Positions 35,492-44,163 of a stretch of 64,000 bases of DNA are shown here, one piece after another. The notes beneath the pieces were generated by a model. The model did not search any database, had not been told where the DNA came from, and saw only the letters and a program-made list of their open reading frames with translations. A program made the position numbers and the translations under genes. Position 1 is the stretch's first letter. Every line of letters begins with the position of its first letter. The stretch is from positions 62,001-126,000 of the forward strand of contig NZ_JAHLPW010000004.1 in the NCBI RefSeq assembly GCF_018918075.1, written 5' to 3'. Source of the stretch: Virgibacillus sp. MSJ-26. GTDB lineage: Bacteria; Bacillota; Bacilli; Bacillales; Amphibacillaceae.

Positions 35492-37840
35492 ATGAAAACT
35501 AAACATACCGGACCAATTAAGTTATCAAAAAAGCCCATGCCCAGCCTATGGGCGAGTAAGATACCATTTGGTTTAGGTAAAATTAAACCACATCATATTC
35601 GTGATACTGCTAAAGTCGTTTGGGAAAATAAAGATAATCTCCCATATGCTACACGGATTCTAACTCAAGGAGTTTGCGATGGATGCGCTCTTGGTGTGCA
35701 AGGATTAAAAGACCAAACACTTACAGGCCCTCATTTATGCACTACACGTTTAAATGTCTTGCGTCTGAATACAATGGGGCCAATGGATGAAGATATTCTC
35801 CATGCCGATATAGATGATTTACGTAAAATGAGCAGTACAGAACTCAGAAAACTTGGCCGTATTCCATATCCATTAATCAGGAAACCAGGCGAACGACGTT
35901 TCAGCCGCATTTCTTGGGACGATGCAATGAACCAGATCGCGTCTAAAATGAAAACAATTGAACCAAAACAAAATGCTTTTTACCTTACATCCCGCGGCAT
36001 TACAAATGAATCTTACTATGTCGCTGCTAAAGTGGCCCGATATCTTGATACGAACAATATTGATAACGCTTCCAGGATTTGTCACTCACCATCTAAAACC
36101 GCGTTAACAAGATCGGTTGGTATCGGAGCATCAAGCTGTAATTACAAAGATTGGATTGGAACCGATGTCCTTATTTTTTGGGGCTCTGTAGCTGCAAACA
36201 ACCAGCCAGTGTCAACAAAATATATGTATGCAGCCAAGAGAAAAGGAACGAAAATTATTATAATCAATCCGTATCACGAGCCATCAATGGATAATTACTG
36301 GATTCCATCTGTCGCTGAATCTGCCTTATTTGGAACGCAAATTGCTGATGATGTCTATCAAGTCAATATAGGTGGAGACATTGCTTTTATGCACGGCATC
36401 ATGAAGCATTGGTTTGATATGGAAGATAAGCAGCATGGGTCAGCAATCGACCATAAATTTATTAAAAATCATGTAAATGGAATAGATGATTTAAAAGAGC
36501 AGGTCACCAAATATAACTGGGAGCAGCTAGAAAAATCTTCCGGTTTAAGCAAAGAACGTATGATTGAACTTGCTGAACTGTTAGCTAAATCAAAGTCTGC
36601 TGTATTTGTCTGGTCAATGGGACTGACACAACATCGCTTTGGCACGGATAATATATCTCAAGTCGCAAATCTTGCTTTATTGCGTGGTTTCTTAGGCCGA
36701 GAACATTGTGGCCTCATGCCTATTCGAGGTCACTCTGGCGTACAGGGTTCAGGCGAAATGGGTGCCGATCCCTTTTCATTACCAGGTGGGAGCATGAACG
36801 ACGAGGGAAGAACCCGGGTAGAAAAGGTATGGAATTTTGACATTCCTGACTGGCAAGGTGATATCGTTGGTGTCTCTTTAGAAAATGCCTTACTACCTGA
36901 AGATCATGAACGAAAACTTAAACTCTACTATATGTCAGGTGGAAACTTCTTAGAAACAATGCCTGAACCTGACTTTGTTAAGAAATGTCTGGAAAGCGTA
37001 GACATACGTGTTCATCAAGATATTATTTTTAATACGTCAACCTTCGTAGATGCCAAAGAAGCGGTCATCGTTTTACCTGCTATGACTAGGTATGAGCAGC
37101 CAGGTGGTGGGACATCCACATCAACTGAACGGATGGTCTACTTTTCACCTGAAATTAAAGGCCCCCGCATAGAAGAGGCGAGATCAGAATGGGAAATTTA
37201 TGTGGATCTTGCCAAGAGAGTCAAGCCTGAAGATAGTCACCTCATTGATTTCAAGGATGCTTATGCGGTTCGTGACGAAATTGCTCTTGCAGCACCAAAT
37301 TATGACGGCATCCAACACCTTAAAGAAAAAGGAGACCTTTTTCAATGGGGAGGCGCGTGGCTATGCGAAGATGGCATTTGTCCGACACCCGATGGCAAAG
37401 GACACTTAATCCCAGTTGAAATTCCAGAATTACGAAAACCAGAAGGACATTTTTATGTCACGACTAGACGTGGAAAACAATTCAACTCGATGATATACGG
37501 TGAAAAGGATCCCTTCAATGATGCTGATCGATATGACGTTTTAATGAACAAAGAAGACGGGAATAAGCATGATATAGATGAAGGCGATGCTATTGTGGTT
37601 TATAATAAATATGGGTCTTTTAATGGCCGGGCTAAATTCGAACCAATTAAATCAGGAAATGTCGAACTCCATTGGCCAGAAGGAAACTCATTAATTGCGA
37701 AAGGCGTGTATGAGAAATATGCGGGCATTCCGGAGTATCATGCCGCTGTTATCGTTGAAAAGGCAGAAACTTATTACGCCCACAAGGATACAAAATACGT
37801 TGAAAAACGTGTAGAGGAGCTTGAAATGGAAATTAGTTAA
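35492..37840 (+). CDS. FdhF/YdeP family molybdopterin oxidoreductase
   Basis: About 782 residues of the formate dehydrogenase-alpha-like family (FdhF/YdeP). The N-terminus has Cys62, Cys65 and Cys83 (VCDGC and HLC), an incomplete-looking iron-sulfur motif normal for this subgroup. The Mo ligand is Cys197 in SRICHSPS, aligned with the selenocysteine of E. coli FdhF (UHGPS). Later motifs are MGLTQHRFGTDN, LPIRGHSGVQGSGEMG-like and the C-terminal molybdopterin-dinucleotide domain. The ATG at 35492 follows GGAGGGG at six bases. Linked fdhD supports a formate-dehydrogenase-like maturation route. No separate NAD or quinone subunit is adjacent, so its partner is unknown. Confidence 0.9.
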   Translation: MKTKHTGPIKLSKKPMPSLWASKIPFGLGKIKPHHIRDTAKVVWENKDNLPYATRILTQGVCDGCALGVQGLKDQTLTGPHLCTTRLNVLRLNTMGPMDEDILHADIDDLRKMSSTELRKLGRIPYPLIRKPGERRFSRISWDDAMNQIASKMKTIEPKQNAFYLTSRGITNESYYVAAKVARYLDTNNIDNASRICHSPSKTALTRSVGIGASSCNYKDWIGTDVLIFWGSVAANNQPVSTKYMYAAKRKGTKIIIINPYHEPSMDNYWIPSVAESALFGTQIADDVYQVNIGGDIAFMHGIMKHWFDMEDKQHGSAIDHKFIKNHVNGIDDLKEQVTKYNWEQLEKSSGLSKERMIELAELLAKSKSAVFVWSMGLTQHRFGTDNISQVANLALLRGFLGREHCGLMPIRGHSGVQGSGEMGADPFSLPGGSMNDEGRTRVEKVWNFDIPDWQGDIVGVSLENALLPEDHERKLKLYYMSGGNFLETMPEPDFVKKCLESVDIRVHQDIIFNTSTFVDAKEAVIVLPAMTRYEQPGGGTSTSTERMVYFSPEIKGPRIEEARSEWEIYVDLAKRVKPEDSHLIDFKDAYAVRDEIALAAPNYDGIQHLKEKGDLFQWGGAWLCEDGICPTPDGKGHLIPVEIPELRKPEGHFYVTTRRGKQFNSMIYGEKDPFNDADRYDVLMNKEDGNKHDIDEGDAIVVYNKYGSFNGRAKFEPIKSGNVELHWPEGNSLIAKGVYEKYAGIPEYHAAVIVEKAETYYAHKDTKYVEKRVEELEMEIS

Positions 37841-37862
37841 TTAAGAATGAAGGTGAGAGAGG

Positions 37863-38657
37863 ATGAACAATACAGTTCAAAAAGGATGGGAAATTGTCCG
37901 TTTTAATGGCGATAACCCATCCGAACAAGATGACATCATAGCAACTGAATTTCCACTTACTGTTATGTTGAATGGGCAAGAATTTGCAACGATGGTCTGC
38001 TCCCCAACAGATTTGGAGGATTTGCTCGTTGGCTTTCTAGCCTCAGAAGGTATGATTCTCTTCAATGATGACATTACATCACTATCCATCGATGAGAAAA
38101 ATGGCTTTGCTTATGTTGAGCTAAATAAACCGCTAGAACTCACCGAACATGACCACTCAAAACGATTTATCGGCTCATGTTGCGGTAAAAGCAGACAATT
38201 TTACTTTAAAAGTGATGTAAAAACAGCCAAAACAGTGAGAAGCCAACTGTCTATATCAGTAAATCAATGTTATTCACTAATGGAACAGCTCCAGGACCTA
38301 TCCATGCAGTTTAAAAACACAGGCGGGGTTCATAATGCAGCGCTTGCCACTGTAGATAGCATCTTAACGATACGAACGGATATTGGACGACACAATGCAC
38401 TAGACAAAGTATATGGCGATATTTTAAAAAATCGCAGACCATTAAAAGATAAAGTTATCGTATTTAGTGGTAGAATTTCATCTGAAGTTCTTTTGAAAAT
38501 ATCCAAAATAGGGATAGGTATTTTAGTGTCCAAGTCTGCTCCAACCGATCTCGCTCTAAAATTAGCAGATGACCTAGGAATCACCGCAATAGGATTTGTG
38601 AGAAATGATAAAATGAACGTATACACCCATCCCGAAAGAATCGCAGAAGTTAATTAG
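37863..38657 (+). CDS. fdhD: Formate dehydrogenase accessory sulfurtransferase
   Basis: A 264-residue FdhD protein. It transfers sulfur from IscS to the Mo-bis-MGD cofactor before insertion into formate dehydrogenase. The conserved Cys site is Cys106-Cys107 in GSCCGKS. The C-terminal half has the family blocks TGGVHNAAL, DIGRHNALDKV and VFSGRISSEVLLKISKIG. The start follows GTGAGAGG. It begins 22 bases after the FdhF/YdeP-like gene and is almost certainly its maturation partner. Confidence 0.95.
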   Translation: MNNTVQKGWEIVRFNGDNPSEQDDIIATEFPLTVMLNGQEFATMVCSPTDLEDLLVGFLASEGMILFNDDITSLSIDEKNGFAYVELNKPLELTEHDHSKRFIGSCCGKSRQFYFKSDVKTAKTVRSQLSISVNQCYSLMEQLQDLSMQFKNTGGVHNAALATVDSILTIRTDIGRHNALDKVYGDILKNRRPLKDKVIVFSGRISSEVLLKISKIGIGILVSKSAPTDLALKLADDLGITAIGFVRNDKMNVYTHPERIAEVN

Positions 38658-38815
38658 ACAATCAAAAGCGTAAGCGTCCGGGTAGCCCCGACAAGCTTAA
38701 GCAAGGAGTCGTCGTGGTGTTTTTTGCCACAGAGACTAATTGCTTAAGACCTCGAGGGGCTGGACGATAAAGCTAGACAATCAAAAGCATAAGCGGCCGC
38801 GGCCGGATAGACGTG
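38658..38815. repeat. Cruciform-type dispersed repeat, copy 2, with start of a tandem copy
   Basis: Same nested plan as at 10.5 kb: CTTAAGCAA (38696-38704) / TTGCTTAAG (38740-38748), outer pairs AGCCCC / GGGGCT and CGTCC / GGACG. The opening motif TAGACAATCAAAAGC occurs at the start and again at about 38775, followed by TAAGCGGCCG, so a second copy begins and is cut short. Follows directly after fdhD. Confidence 0.8.
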
Positions 38816-38841
38816 GACAGGAACTCTTATATTTCTCACAC

Positions 38842-38885
38842 AAAAATACCGAACTATTCCATCCGATGAATAGTTCGGTATTTTT
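38842..38885. terminator. Bidirectional terminator
   Basis: A 17-bp perfect stem, AAAAATACCGAACTATT (38842-38858) / AATAGTTCGGTATTTTT (38869-38885). Probably ends the fdh transcript. Confidence 0.88.
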
Positions 38886-38959
38886 AATTAACAGAAAGTA
38901 TTAATTGCACACTAAACCTAACTCAATCCAAGATTTTTCGTATATCTCATTTTTCGATA

Positions 38960-39022
38960 TCAAATTGAATTAGTGCCTTTGTTTCCAGATGAATTAAAAA
39001 TAATCGTGACCACTAATTCAAT
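38960..39022. promoter_or_regulatory. 14-bp inverted repeat upstream of the SDR gene
   Basis: AAATTGAATTAGTG (38960-38973) and CACTAATTCAATTT (39009-39022) form a perfect dyad with 35 bases between. Position, about 160 bases before the SDR start, suggests a control site or a stable hairpin. No known consensus was recognised. Confidence 0.4.
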
Positions 39023-39180
39023 TTTCGACCGTTTCTATCTAACAAATCTGTTCGATCACACCTTTTATGTCTTATTTTCGACTAAAGTTTGTATTATTAT
39101 TCACAAATAAGGGGAAAGCTAAAATAGCTTTTTTCATTATAGTATAATTAAGATGAAGACAAAATATGGAGGTTATTGAA

Positions 39181-39912
39181 ATGGGAAGATTAGATGACAA
39201 AGTAGCCATAATAACAGGTGGAGCATCTGGAATTGGATATCGTATAGTTCAATCATTCAAACAAGAAGGCGCAACGGTTATTGCTGCTGACGTTAATGAA
39301 GAAGCTTTAGAAAAATTAAATGAAGATAATGTTCATGGATTGAAACTTGATGTATCGTCAGACGAGGGTTGGGAAAAGCTCGTTAAGCATGTTGATAAGA
39401 AATTTGGCAAAATTGATATTCTCGTAAACAACGCAGGAATTACATCTGAAAAGCCAATTGACCAAGTAACTTATAATGATTGGGAGCCCCTATCTAAAAT
39501 CAATAGCTTTGGAACCATGCTTGGATTGAAATATGTAGGTTCATATATGAAAAAGCAACAAAAAGGATCCATAGTTAACCTATCCTCTGTCACCGCACAA
39601 GTGGGCATGGGATTAAATTCTTATTCAGCCTCAAAAGGGGCTGTACGAGCTATTTCTAAAGCAGCTGCTAGTGAATTTGGACATGCAGGTGTAAGAGTTA
39701 ATGCGGTATTCCCGGGGATTATTAGAACGCCTATGTCAGAGGGATTAGAATCGAGCTCTGAGACTTTAGCACAGATTGAAGCTATGACACCTTTACAGCG
39801 GATTGGCGAGCCAGAAGAAGTTGCTAATGCCATTCTATTTTTAGCTAGTGACGAAGCATCATTTATAACTGGTGCTGAACTTGCTATTGATGGAGGTTAC
39901 TCAGCTCGGTGA
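39181..39912 (+). CDS. Short-chain dehydrogenase/reductase
   Basis: A 243-residue classical SDR. Cofactor motif TGGASGIG (12-19), NNAG (83-86), catalytic Ser about 136, Tyr148 and Lys152 (YSASK), and the PG motif after the active site are all present. Asp at the end of strand 2 (AADVNEE) favours NAD(H) over NADP(H). It resembles 3-alpha/20-beta-hydroxysteroid or cyclopentanol dehydrogenase types, but substrate cannot be assigned. The start at 39181 has GGAGG eight bases upstream; an earlier ATG at 39166 overlaps that site. Single gene with strong terminator. Confidence 0.9.
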   Translation: MGRLDDKVAIITGGASGIGYRIVQSFKQEGATVIAADVNEEALEKLNEDNVHGLKLDVSSDEGWEKLVKHVDKKFGKIDILVNNAGITSEKPIDQVTYNDWEPLSKINSFGTMLGLKYVGSYMKKQQKGSIVNLSSVTAQVGMGLNSYSASKGAVRAISKAAASEFGHAGVRVNAVFPGIIRTPMSEGLESSSETLAQIEAMTPLQRIGEPEEVANAILFLASDEASFITGAELAIDGGYSAR

Positions 39913-40013
39913 CCTATTCACCACTTAGCTACGCTTGAAAATGGAGACTTTTTGGCTGAAAAAAATTAAAATGAAACATCACTAAAATGAGATACTTCTT
40001 AACAATCACTTAA

Positions 40014-40048
40014 ACGCTCATTCAATAATATTGAATGAGCGTTTTTTT
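40014..40048 (+). terminator. Terminator of the SDR gene
   Basis: Near-continuous palindrome with arms ACGCTCATTCAA and TTGAATGAGCGT (40014-40042), followed by TTTTTTT. Confidence 0.88.
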
Positions 40049-40180
40049 ACTATCTCCAATTGAACACTCCTACAAAATGCTCATTTTTATGAATAATATA
40101 GTATTTTCAACCTATTGATGAAACTTTTACAATCTTGTATCGTACTAATAGTGTGTATATTAACAAAGGGGATGAAAAGT

Positions 40181-41143
40181 TTGAAAAAGTGGTTATACGT
40201 CTTATTATTATCTATTTTAACTTTAGGACTTGCAGCTTGTAATGATACTGCGGAACCAGTGGAAGATGCAAGTGCGGAGGAAGAAAGTGCCGATGCCGAT
40301 GAGGAAGAGAATACTGAAGGCACTGAAGTGGACGAAGATGAGAATGAAGAGGATGAAGAAGACGAAGAAGAGAATGCTAGTGAATTAACAGTGATGGAAG
40401 TATATGAAGAGGCTCTTAAAGCTGCTGAATCATTAGAGAGTACAGCATTAACAATGAACATGGAGCAAGAAATGACCTCACCTGATGGGGAGGAAAATAT
40501 AACGACTAGTATTCAAAGTGAAACAGAAATGACAGTCGATCCACTTACTATGTATCAGGATATGAAAACTAGCGCACAAATGGATGGAGAAGACATGGAT
40601 TCTAACATGGAAATGTATGTAACTGATGAAGCCTTATATATGTATGAAGAACAGCTAGATGAGTGGATCAAACTCGACACAGGAATGATGGGTGACATTA
40701 ATGAACTGGCTAATCAGGAAGACCCTGCAGATCAGTTGAAAATGTTTGAACAGTTTGTCTCTGATTTTGATTTTGAACAAACAGATGATGAATTCATCTT
40801 GAAAATCGATGTGGATGGCGATGAGTTTACATCAATGATGGAAGAAATGGTCGGAGACTTTATGCCTCCTGAAATTGTAGAAGGAATGGCTGAAGAAGGC
40901 GTTGATATGTTCGAACATATGAAAATAAATCACATGAATTATGAAATGTATTTAGATAAAGAAACCTTCGACCTTACCCAGTTTAATATGGATATGGACA
41001 TGGATTTAGAAATCGATGATGAAAGTGTTGCTATTGTGCAATCAATCGAATCGACATATTCTAATATCAATGAAATTGATCCTATTGAAATTCCTGAAGA
41101 GGTAGAAGAAGCAGCAATTGATGAAAGTGAACTTGAACTTTAA
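40181..41143 (+). CDS. DUF6612-like lipoprotein
   Basis: About 320 residues: signal peptide with lipobox LAAC (Cys20), a very acidic linker of about 45 residues, then a beta-rich domain with repeated short patterns (EDMDSNMEMYVTDEALYMYEE, DEWIKLDTG) that resemble the LolA/LppX-type fold called DUF6612 in Bacillaceae. Acid residues are strongly enriched throughout, as in proteins exposed to salt. I chose the TTG at 40181, eight bases after AAAGGGGA; the ATG at 40172 touches that site. Role unknown; probably binds a hydrophobic ligand at the cell surface. Confidence 0.75.
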   Translation: MKKWLYVLLLSILTLGLAACNDTAEPVEDASAEEESADADEEENTEGTEVDEDENEEDEEDEEENASELTVMEVYEEALKAAESLESTALTMNMEQEMTSPDGEENITTSIQSETEMTVDPLTMYQDMKTSAQMDGEDMDSNMEMYVTDEALYMYEEQLDEWIKLDTGMMGDINELANQEDPADQLKMFEQFVSDFDFEQTDDEFILKIDVDGDEFTSMMEEMVGDFMPPEIVEGMAEEGVDMFEHMKINHMNYEMYLDKETFDLTQFNMDMDMDLEIDDESVAIVQSIESTYSNINEIDPIEIPEEVEEAAIDESELEL

Positions 41144-41154
41144 GATATAGTATT

Positions 41155-41199
41155 AAAAATCCTATTCTTGAGATCTAAGAATCCAAGAATAGGATTTTT
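41155..41199. terminator. Bidirectional terminator
   Basis: AAAAATCCTATTCTTG (41155-41170) / CAAGAATAGGATTTTT (41184-41199). It serves the lipoprotein gene and the convergent hydrolase gene, whose stop codon touches the stem. Confidence 0.9.
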
Positions 41200-41738
41200 T
41201 ACGATAGTTTTAATTTATAATGTTCAACGTACTCTTCATAATCTAATACTTCTATAGCATTTGACCAGTGTAAGGCAGTTCCCACGAAGTCTGGAATGTC
41301 AAGCCCATTCATTTCATATGTGTCTGCGTTATTGACCGTCCCTGTGGCATCTTCAATAAATGTGACTTCATATCCTCGGTCAAATGCGCTTATTGCAGTA
41401 AACATACAACAAAATTCTGTATTAAATCCACTGATAAAAAGCTGGGTTACTCCTAAGTTTCCTAACAAAGCGGATAGCCCAGTCCCATGAAACGAACTCG
41501 GTGTTTTTTTTTCAAAAATATAGTCTGGATAATCACTTAATGAAGGATGTAACTCTGCACCTTCTGATCCTTTAAATAATGGACTCTCTTCAATATCATC
41601 AACATGCTGCATAAAAATGACAGGGAGATCACTAGCTTTAAAATCTCTTATAATACCCTCTATTTTTGCTAACTGTTTATCAAAATTGCTAAAGTTAACA
41701 ATACCATTTTGAACATCTATTACTAGTAGAGCTTTCAT
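41199..41738 (-). CDS. Isochorismatase-family cysteine hydrolase
   Basis: About 179 residues. The catalytic triad is visible: Asp8 in VIDVQNG, Lys in FEKKTPSSF and Cys in TEFCCMFTA, preceded by the usual cis-peptide-type GFNTE segment. The family hydrolyses isochorismate, nicotinamide, ureidoacrylate or related amides; the substrate here is not predictable. I took the ATG at 41738 as start; a TTG twelve bases upstream is also possible, and neither has a strong ribosome site. Single gene, convergent with the lipoprotein gene. Confidence 0.85.
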   Translation of the reverse strand: MKALLVIDVQNGIVNFSNFDKQLAKIEGIIRDFKASDLPVIFMQHVDDIEESPLFKGSEGAELHPSLSDYPDYIFEKKTPSSFHGTGLSALLGNLGVTQLFISGFNTEFCCMFTAISAFDRGYEVTFIEDATGTVNNADTYEMNGLDIPDFVGTALHWSNAIEVLDYEEYVEHYKLKLS

Positions 41739-41793
41739 TCTATCACTCAATTCATTGTAAATTTAAAGAAAAGAAACTATTTCTATATTAAAG

Positions 41794-42591
41794 TTATTTT
41801 TCATCAACCCTTATATTACCAACATCTGTTGTCATAGAAACAACGTATTCTGCATTTTTGTTAATATAACTCCCTCGTTCACCAAACACCCTTACATTGC
41901 CAACAGATGAATCAGCATTGAAGGTAACATTATTTGGCACTTCAGGAACAGTTAAACCAACTTTCCCTACATTTGAAGTTATTTCCATATCATCTTGGAT
42001 CTCATTAATATTAATCATAATATTACCGACATCACTTTTAGCGTATATCTTACCTTGAACATCATTTAAAGTAAGATTTCCCACGTCAGTCTCAGCTACA
42101 ATGGAATTAGCCGAGACATTTTCGATTGTTAGGTTGGACACATCAGTTTCTGTAGTTAAGTTTTCAACGCGAATACCATTTACCTCTGTATTGCCAACAT
42201 TATTTTTAACGACTAAAGAATTAAATTGCTTATCTGGTAAATAAAGATAGACTTGTAGTTTATTGCGAAAGTTTAAGTTAAAAAATGAAAAATTAAAAAA
42301 GCGTTTTTTACCTATGTTCACTTTTAATTCCGTATTATTTTCTTCAATGCTCACCAGTTCGTCAGTTGATCTTGCATTATATAGAGAACCTTTCCAACTA
42401 ATTTCTATATTATCTGATGTTGAAGGAATGACTTTGACATTACCCATATCACCATCTACCACAATATGTTCGAAATGGTCTGATGAGAGTGAGACTTCAT
42501 CCTCAACCTCTTCCCTACCAAAAAAGGTCTTTCCTGTTAAAATAACACCAATAACACCAACAACAATAAGTAAAGTAGCCATAATTCTCAC
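41794..42591 (-). CDS. Membrane-anchored DUF4097 protein
   Basis: About 265 residues: one N-terminal membrane helix (MATLLIVVGVIGVILTG), then a beta-helix-like domain built from repeated short strands with the pattern VGN or VSN (GNVKVI, GNTEVNG, GNLTLND, GNIMININ, GNVRVFGE). This is the DUF4097 repeat. The GTG start at 42591 overlaps the stop of the upstream gene (GTGA) and follows GGGGAGG, so translation is coupled to the DUF1700 gene. The pair is common in Firmicutes, usually behind a PadR regulator, in envelope-stress contexts. Confidence 0.85.
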   Translation of the reverse strand: MRIMATLLIVVGVIGVILTGKTFFGREEVEDEVSLSSDHFEHIVVDGDMGNVKVIPSTSDNIEISWKGSLYNARSTDELVSIEENNTELKVNIGKKRFFNFSFFNLNFRNKLQVYLYLPDKQFNSLVVKNNVGNTEVNGIRVENLTTETDVSNLTIENVSANSIVAETDVGNLTLNDVQGKIYAKSDVGNIMININEIQDDMEITSNVGKVGLTVPEVPNNVTFNADSSVGNVRVFGERGSYINKNAEYVVSMTTDVGNIRVDEK

Positions 42592-43136
42592 GATACCTCC
42601 CCTTTCATTAGCCTTATATTCCAAGACACATATTGATTAAGATAATGCTTTCCTTTTTTCATTAAGGTCAATAAAAAAGGGAAGACCAAAATGCTAATAC
42701 CACATAAAATAAATGAGAGAAATAACTCAAATAAATGTCCAGCACCAAAAAATAATTTTAAGCTAACAAGTATTGGTAAAATCGTAAATAATCCACATGA
42801 AATAACAATTCCAAAAAAGCCTCCGATCACTCCGATAGCTGGCCCTAGTACGATAATAAGGTTAAATAGAATTAAAGAAATCATAACAATAATTGATTGC
42901 GTTGAAGAGGAAACATGAGATTCTGTATGTTGAGTAGCTTGCTTCTGCGATGTCTTAATATCTTGAGCTATATCAAATGGACGACCCAAAGATTTAACAG
43001 TGTCTTCTTCAGATAACCCGTTGCCACGTGCTTCAGAAAAATAATCTCTATAGTCTTCGAGCACAGCCTCAATTTCATTGTCGGGCAGTCCTCGCAGTTC
43101 AATCGTTAATTGCTTTAAAAATAAGTGTTCGTTCAT
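42588..43136 (-). CDS. DUF1700/HAAS domain membrane protein
   Basis: About 182 residues. The N-terminal cytoplasmic domain (FLKQLTIELRGLPDNEIEAVLEDYRDYF, here abbreviated; then LGRPFDIAQDI) is the HAAS/DUF1700 helical domain, followed by about three membrane helices and a basic end. Its partner is the DUF4097 gene that overlaps it by four bases. The usual PadR gene is not upstream here. The ATG at 43136 has AGCAGG seven bases before it; two earlier ATGs fit less well. Confidence 0.85.
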   Translation of the reverse strand: MNEHLFLKQLTIELRGLPDNEIEAVLEDYRDYFSEARGNGLSEEDTVKSLGRPFDIAQDIKTSQKQATQHTESHVSSSTQSIIVMISLILFNLIIVLGPAIGVIGGFFGIVISCGLFTILPILVSLKLFFGAGHLFELFLSFILCGISILVFPFLLTLMKKGKHYLNQYVSWNIRLMKGEVS

Positions 43137-43264
43137 AATCATACCTGCTTTCAAATCAAATTCTTCTGTTTGAAATATATGTATGTAATATCGAGTTATT
43201 CTAAATATAATGGAAACTATTCAATCATGCAACACTATTCAGAAAAATTATTATGTTTACCAAA

Positions 43265-43303
43265 AAAATCAGCAAATTCAAAAGCACTGAATCTGCTGAT
43301 TTT
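43265..43303 (-). terminator. Terminator of the DUF421 gene
   Basis: AAAATCAGCA (43265-43274) / TGCTGATTTT (43294-43303) with an inner AATTCA/TGAAT pair; on the minus strand followed by TTTTTTT. Confidence 0.82.
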
Positions 43304-43311
43304 ATATTTCC

Positions 43312-43995
43312 CTATTGTAAATATTTCGGAGGCGCTTGTTCATGCCCTCCCTTTTCAACCTCTTTAAAAATATCTTGTGTTTGATGTTGAGATTGTTTGC
43401 TTGATGCTTGTTTTCTTTGACTATCCATTTGATTATAAGATGCACTTGATTGCTGTTGCTGCATATAATTGGTTGAATTAGCTAGAAGTGTACTTAAAGA
43501 CATATTAATCTGCTGTGATAATTGCTGTAGCTCTTTTTTCGTAACAGGACGGGCCTCATCCTTTAATATAAACCCCAATTGACCGTTCGCTTCTAATGTA
43601 GCTGTTTTCACATCACTTATTTTAGAAACATTTTTTTGACGTAACTTCATCTCAAGTTGATCAACAGTCATGCGCAATTGACTCATTGTCTTCTCATTAA
43701 GTTCTCCATTTTCAATTAAGACCTTTGACTTACCCGTAATAACCTTTTCAAGAGTGTCACTTTTAAGCTCTACATATTCCATCAATAAAAGTGTGCCGAC
43801 CATTATTGCTCCAATTAATAAGGTAAACCAGACATTTTTTCCGACAACTGGTTGGATGAGTAATGTACCGATAGAGACCATAATGACTGTTTGGGCAATC
43901 GTCAGTTGGGATATGGATTTCCTTCCTGCAATGCGTAATAAGGCAGTTCCGACTACGACAATCAATATTGTTTTCCATATAAAACTCCAGTCCAT
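43312..43995 (-). CDS. DUF421 family membrane protein (YetF type)
   Basis: About 227 residues: three N-terminal helices (WKTILIVVVGTALLRIAGRKSISQLT then QTVIMVSIGTLLI) and the soluble DUF421 domain from about residue 90 (LEKVITGKSKVLIENG, then MTVDQLEMKLRQKN). The C-terminal 70 residues are low-complexity and rich in Gln and Ser, unusual for the family. DUF421 is found in YetF, YrbG and the spore 2Duf protein of heat-resistant Bacillus; this one lacks the DUF1657 part. The ATG at 43995 follows AAAAGGAG; an earlier ATG at 44043 has no site. Confidence 0.85.
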   Translation of the reverse strand: MDWSFIWKTILIVVVGTALLRIAGRKSISQLTIAQTVIMVSIGTLLIQPVVGKNVWFTLLIGAIMVGTLLLMEYVELKSDTLEKVITGKSKVLIENGELNEKTMSQLRMTVDQLEMKLRQKNVSKISDVKTATLEANGQLGFILKDEARPVTKKELQQLSQQINMSLSTLLANSTNYMQQQQSSASYNQMDSQRKQASSKQSQHQTQDIFKEVEKGGHEQAPPKYLQ

Positions 43996-44163
43996 TAGCG
44001 CCAAACTCCTTTTTAAGTTAATTAATATATAGTTTGGCTGCAAACAGGCTAATTATGTGAAAAGGGAATGTGTGACTTTTACATTTGATGAACAAGACAA
44101 AATTGCGTAGACTAGATTAAAAATAGCATGAGTGAATATTTTTATGGCAAAAGGATGATTCTC

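Noticed and set aside
43312-43995. Spore heat-resistance 2Duf protein
   Set aside because: Only DUF421 is present; the DUF1657 part and the spoVA-2mob neighbours are absent, so it is an ordinary YetF-type protein.
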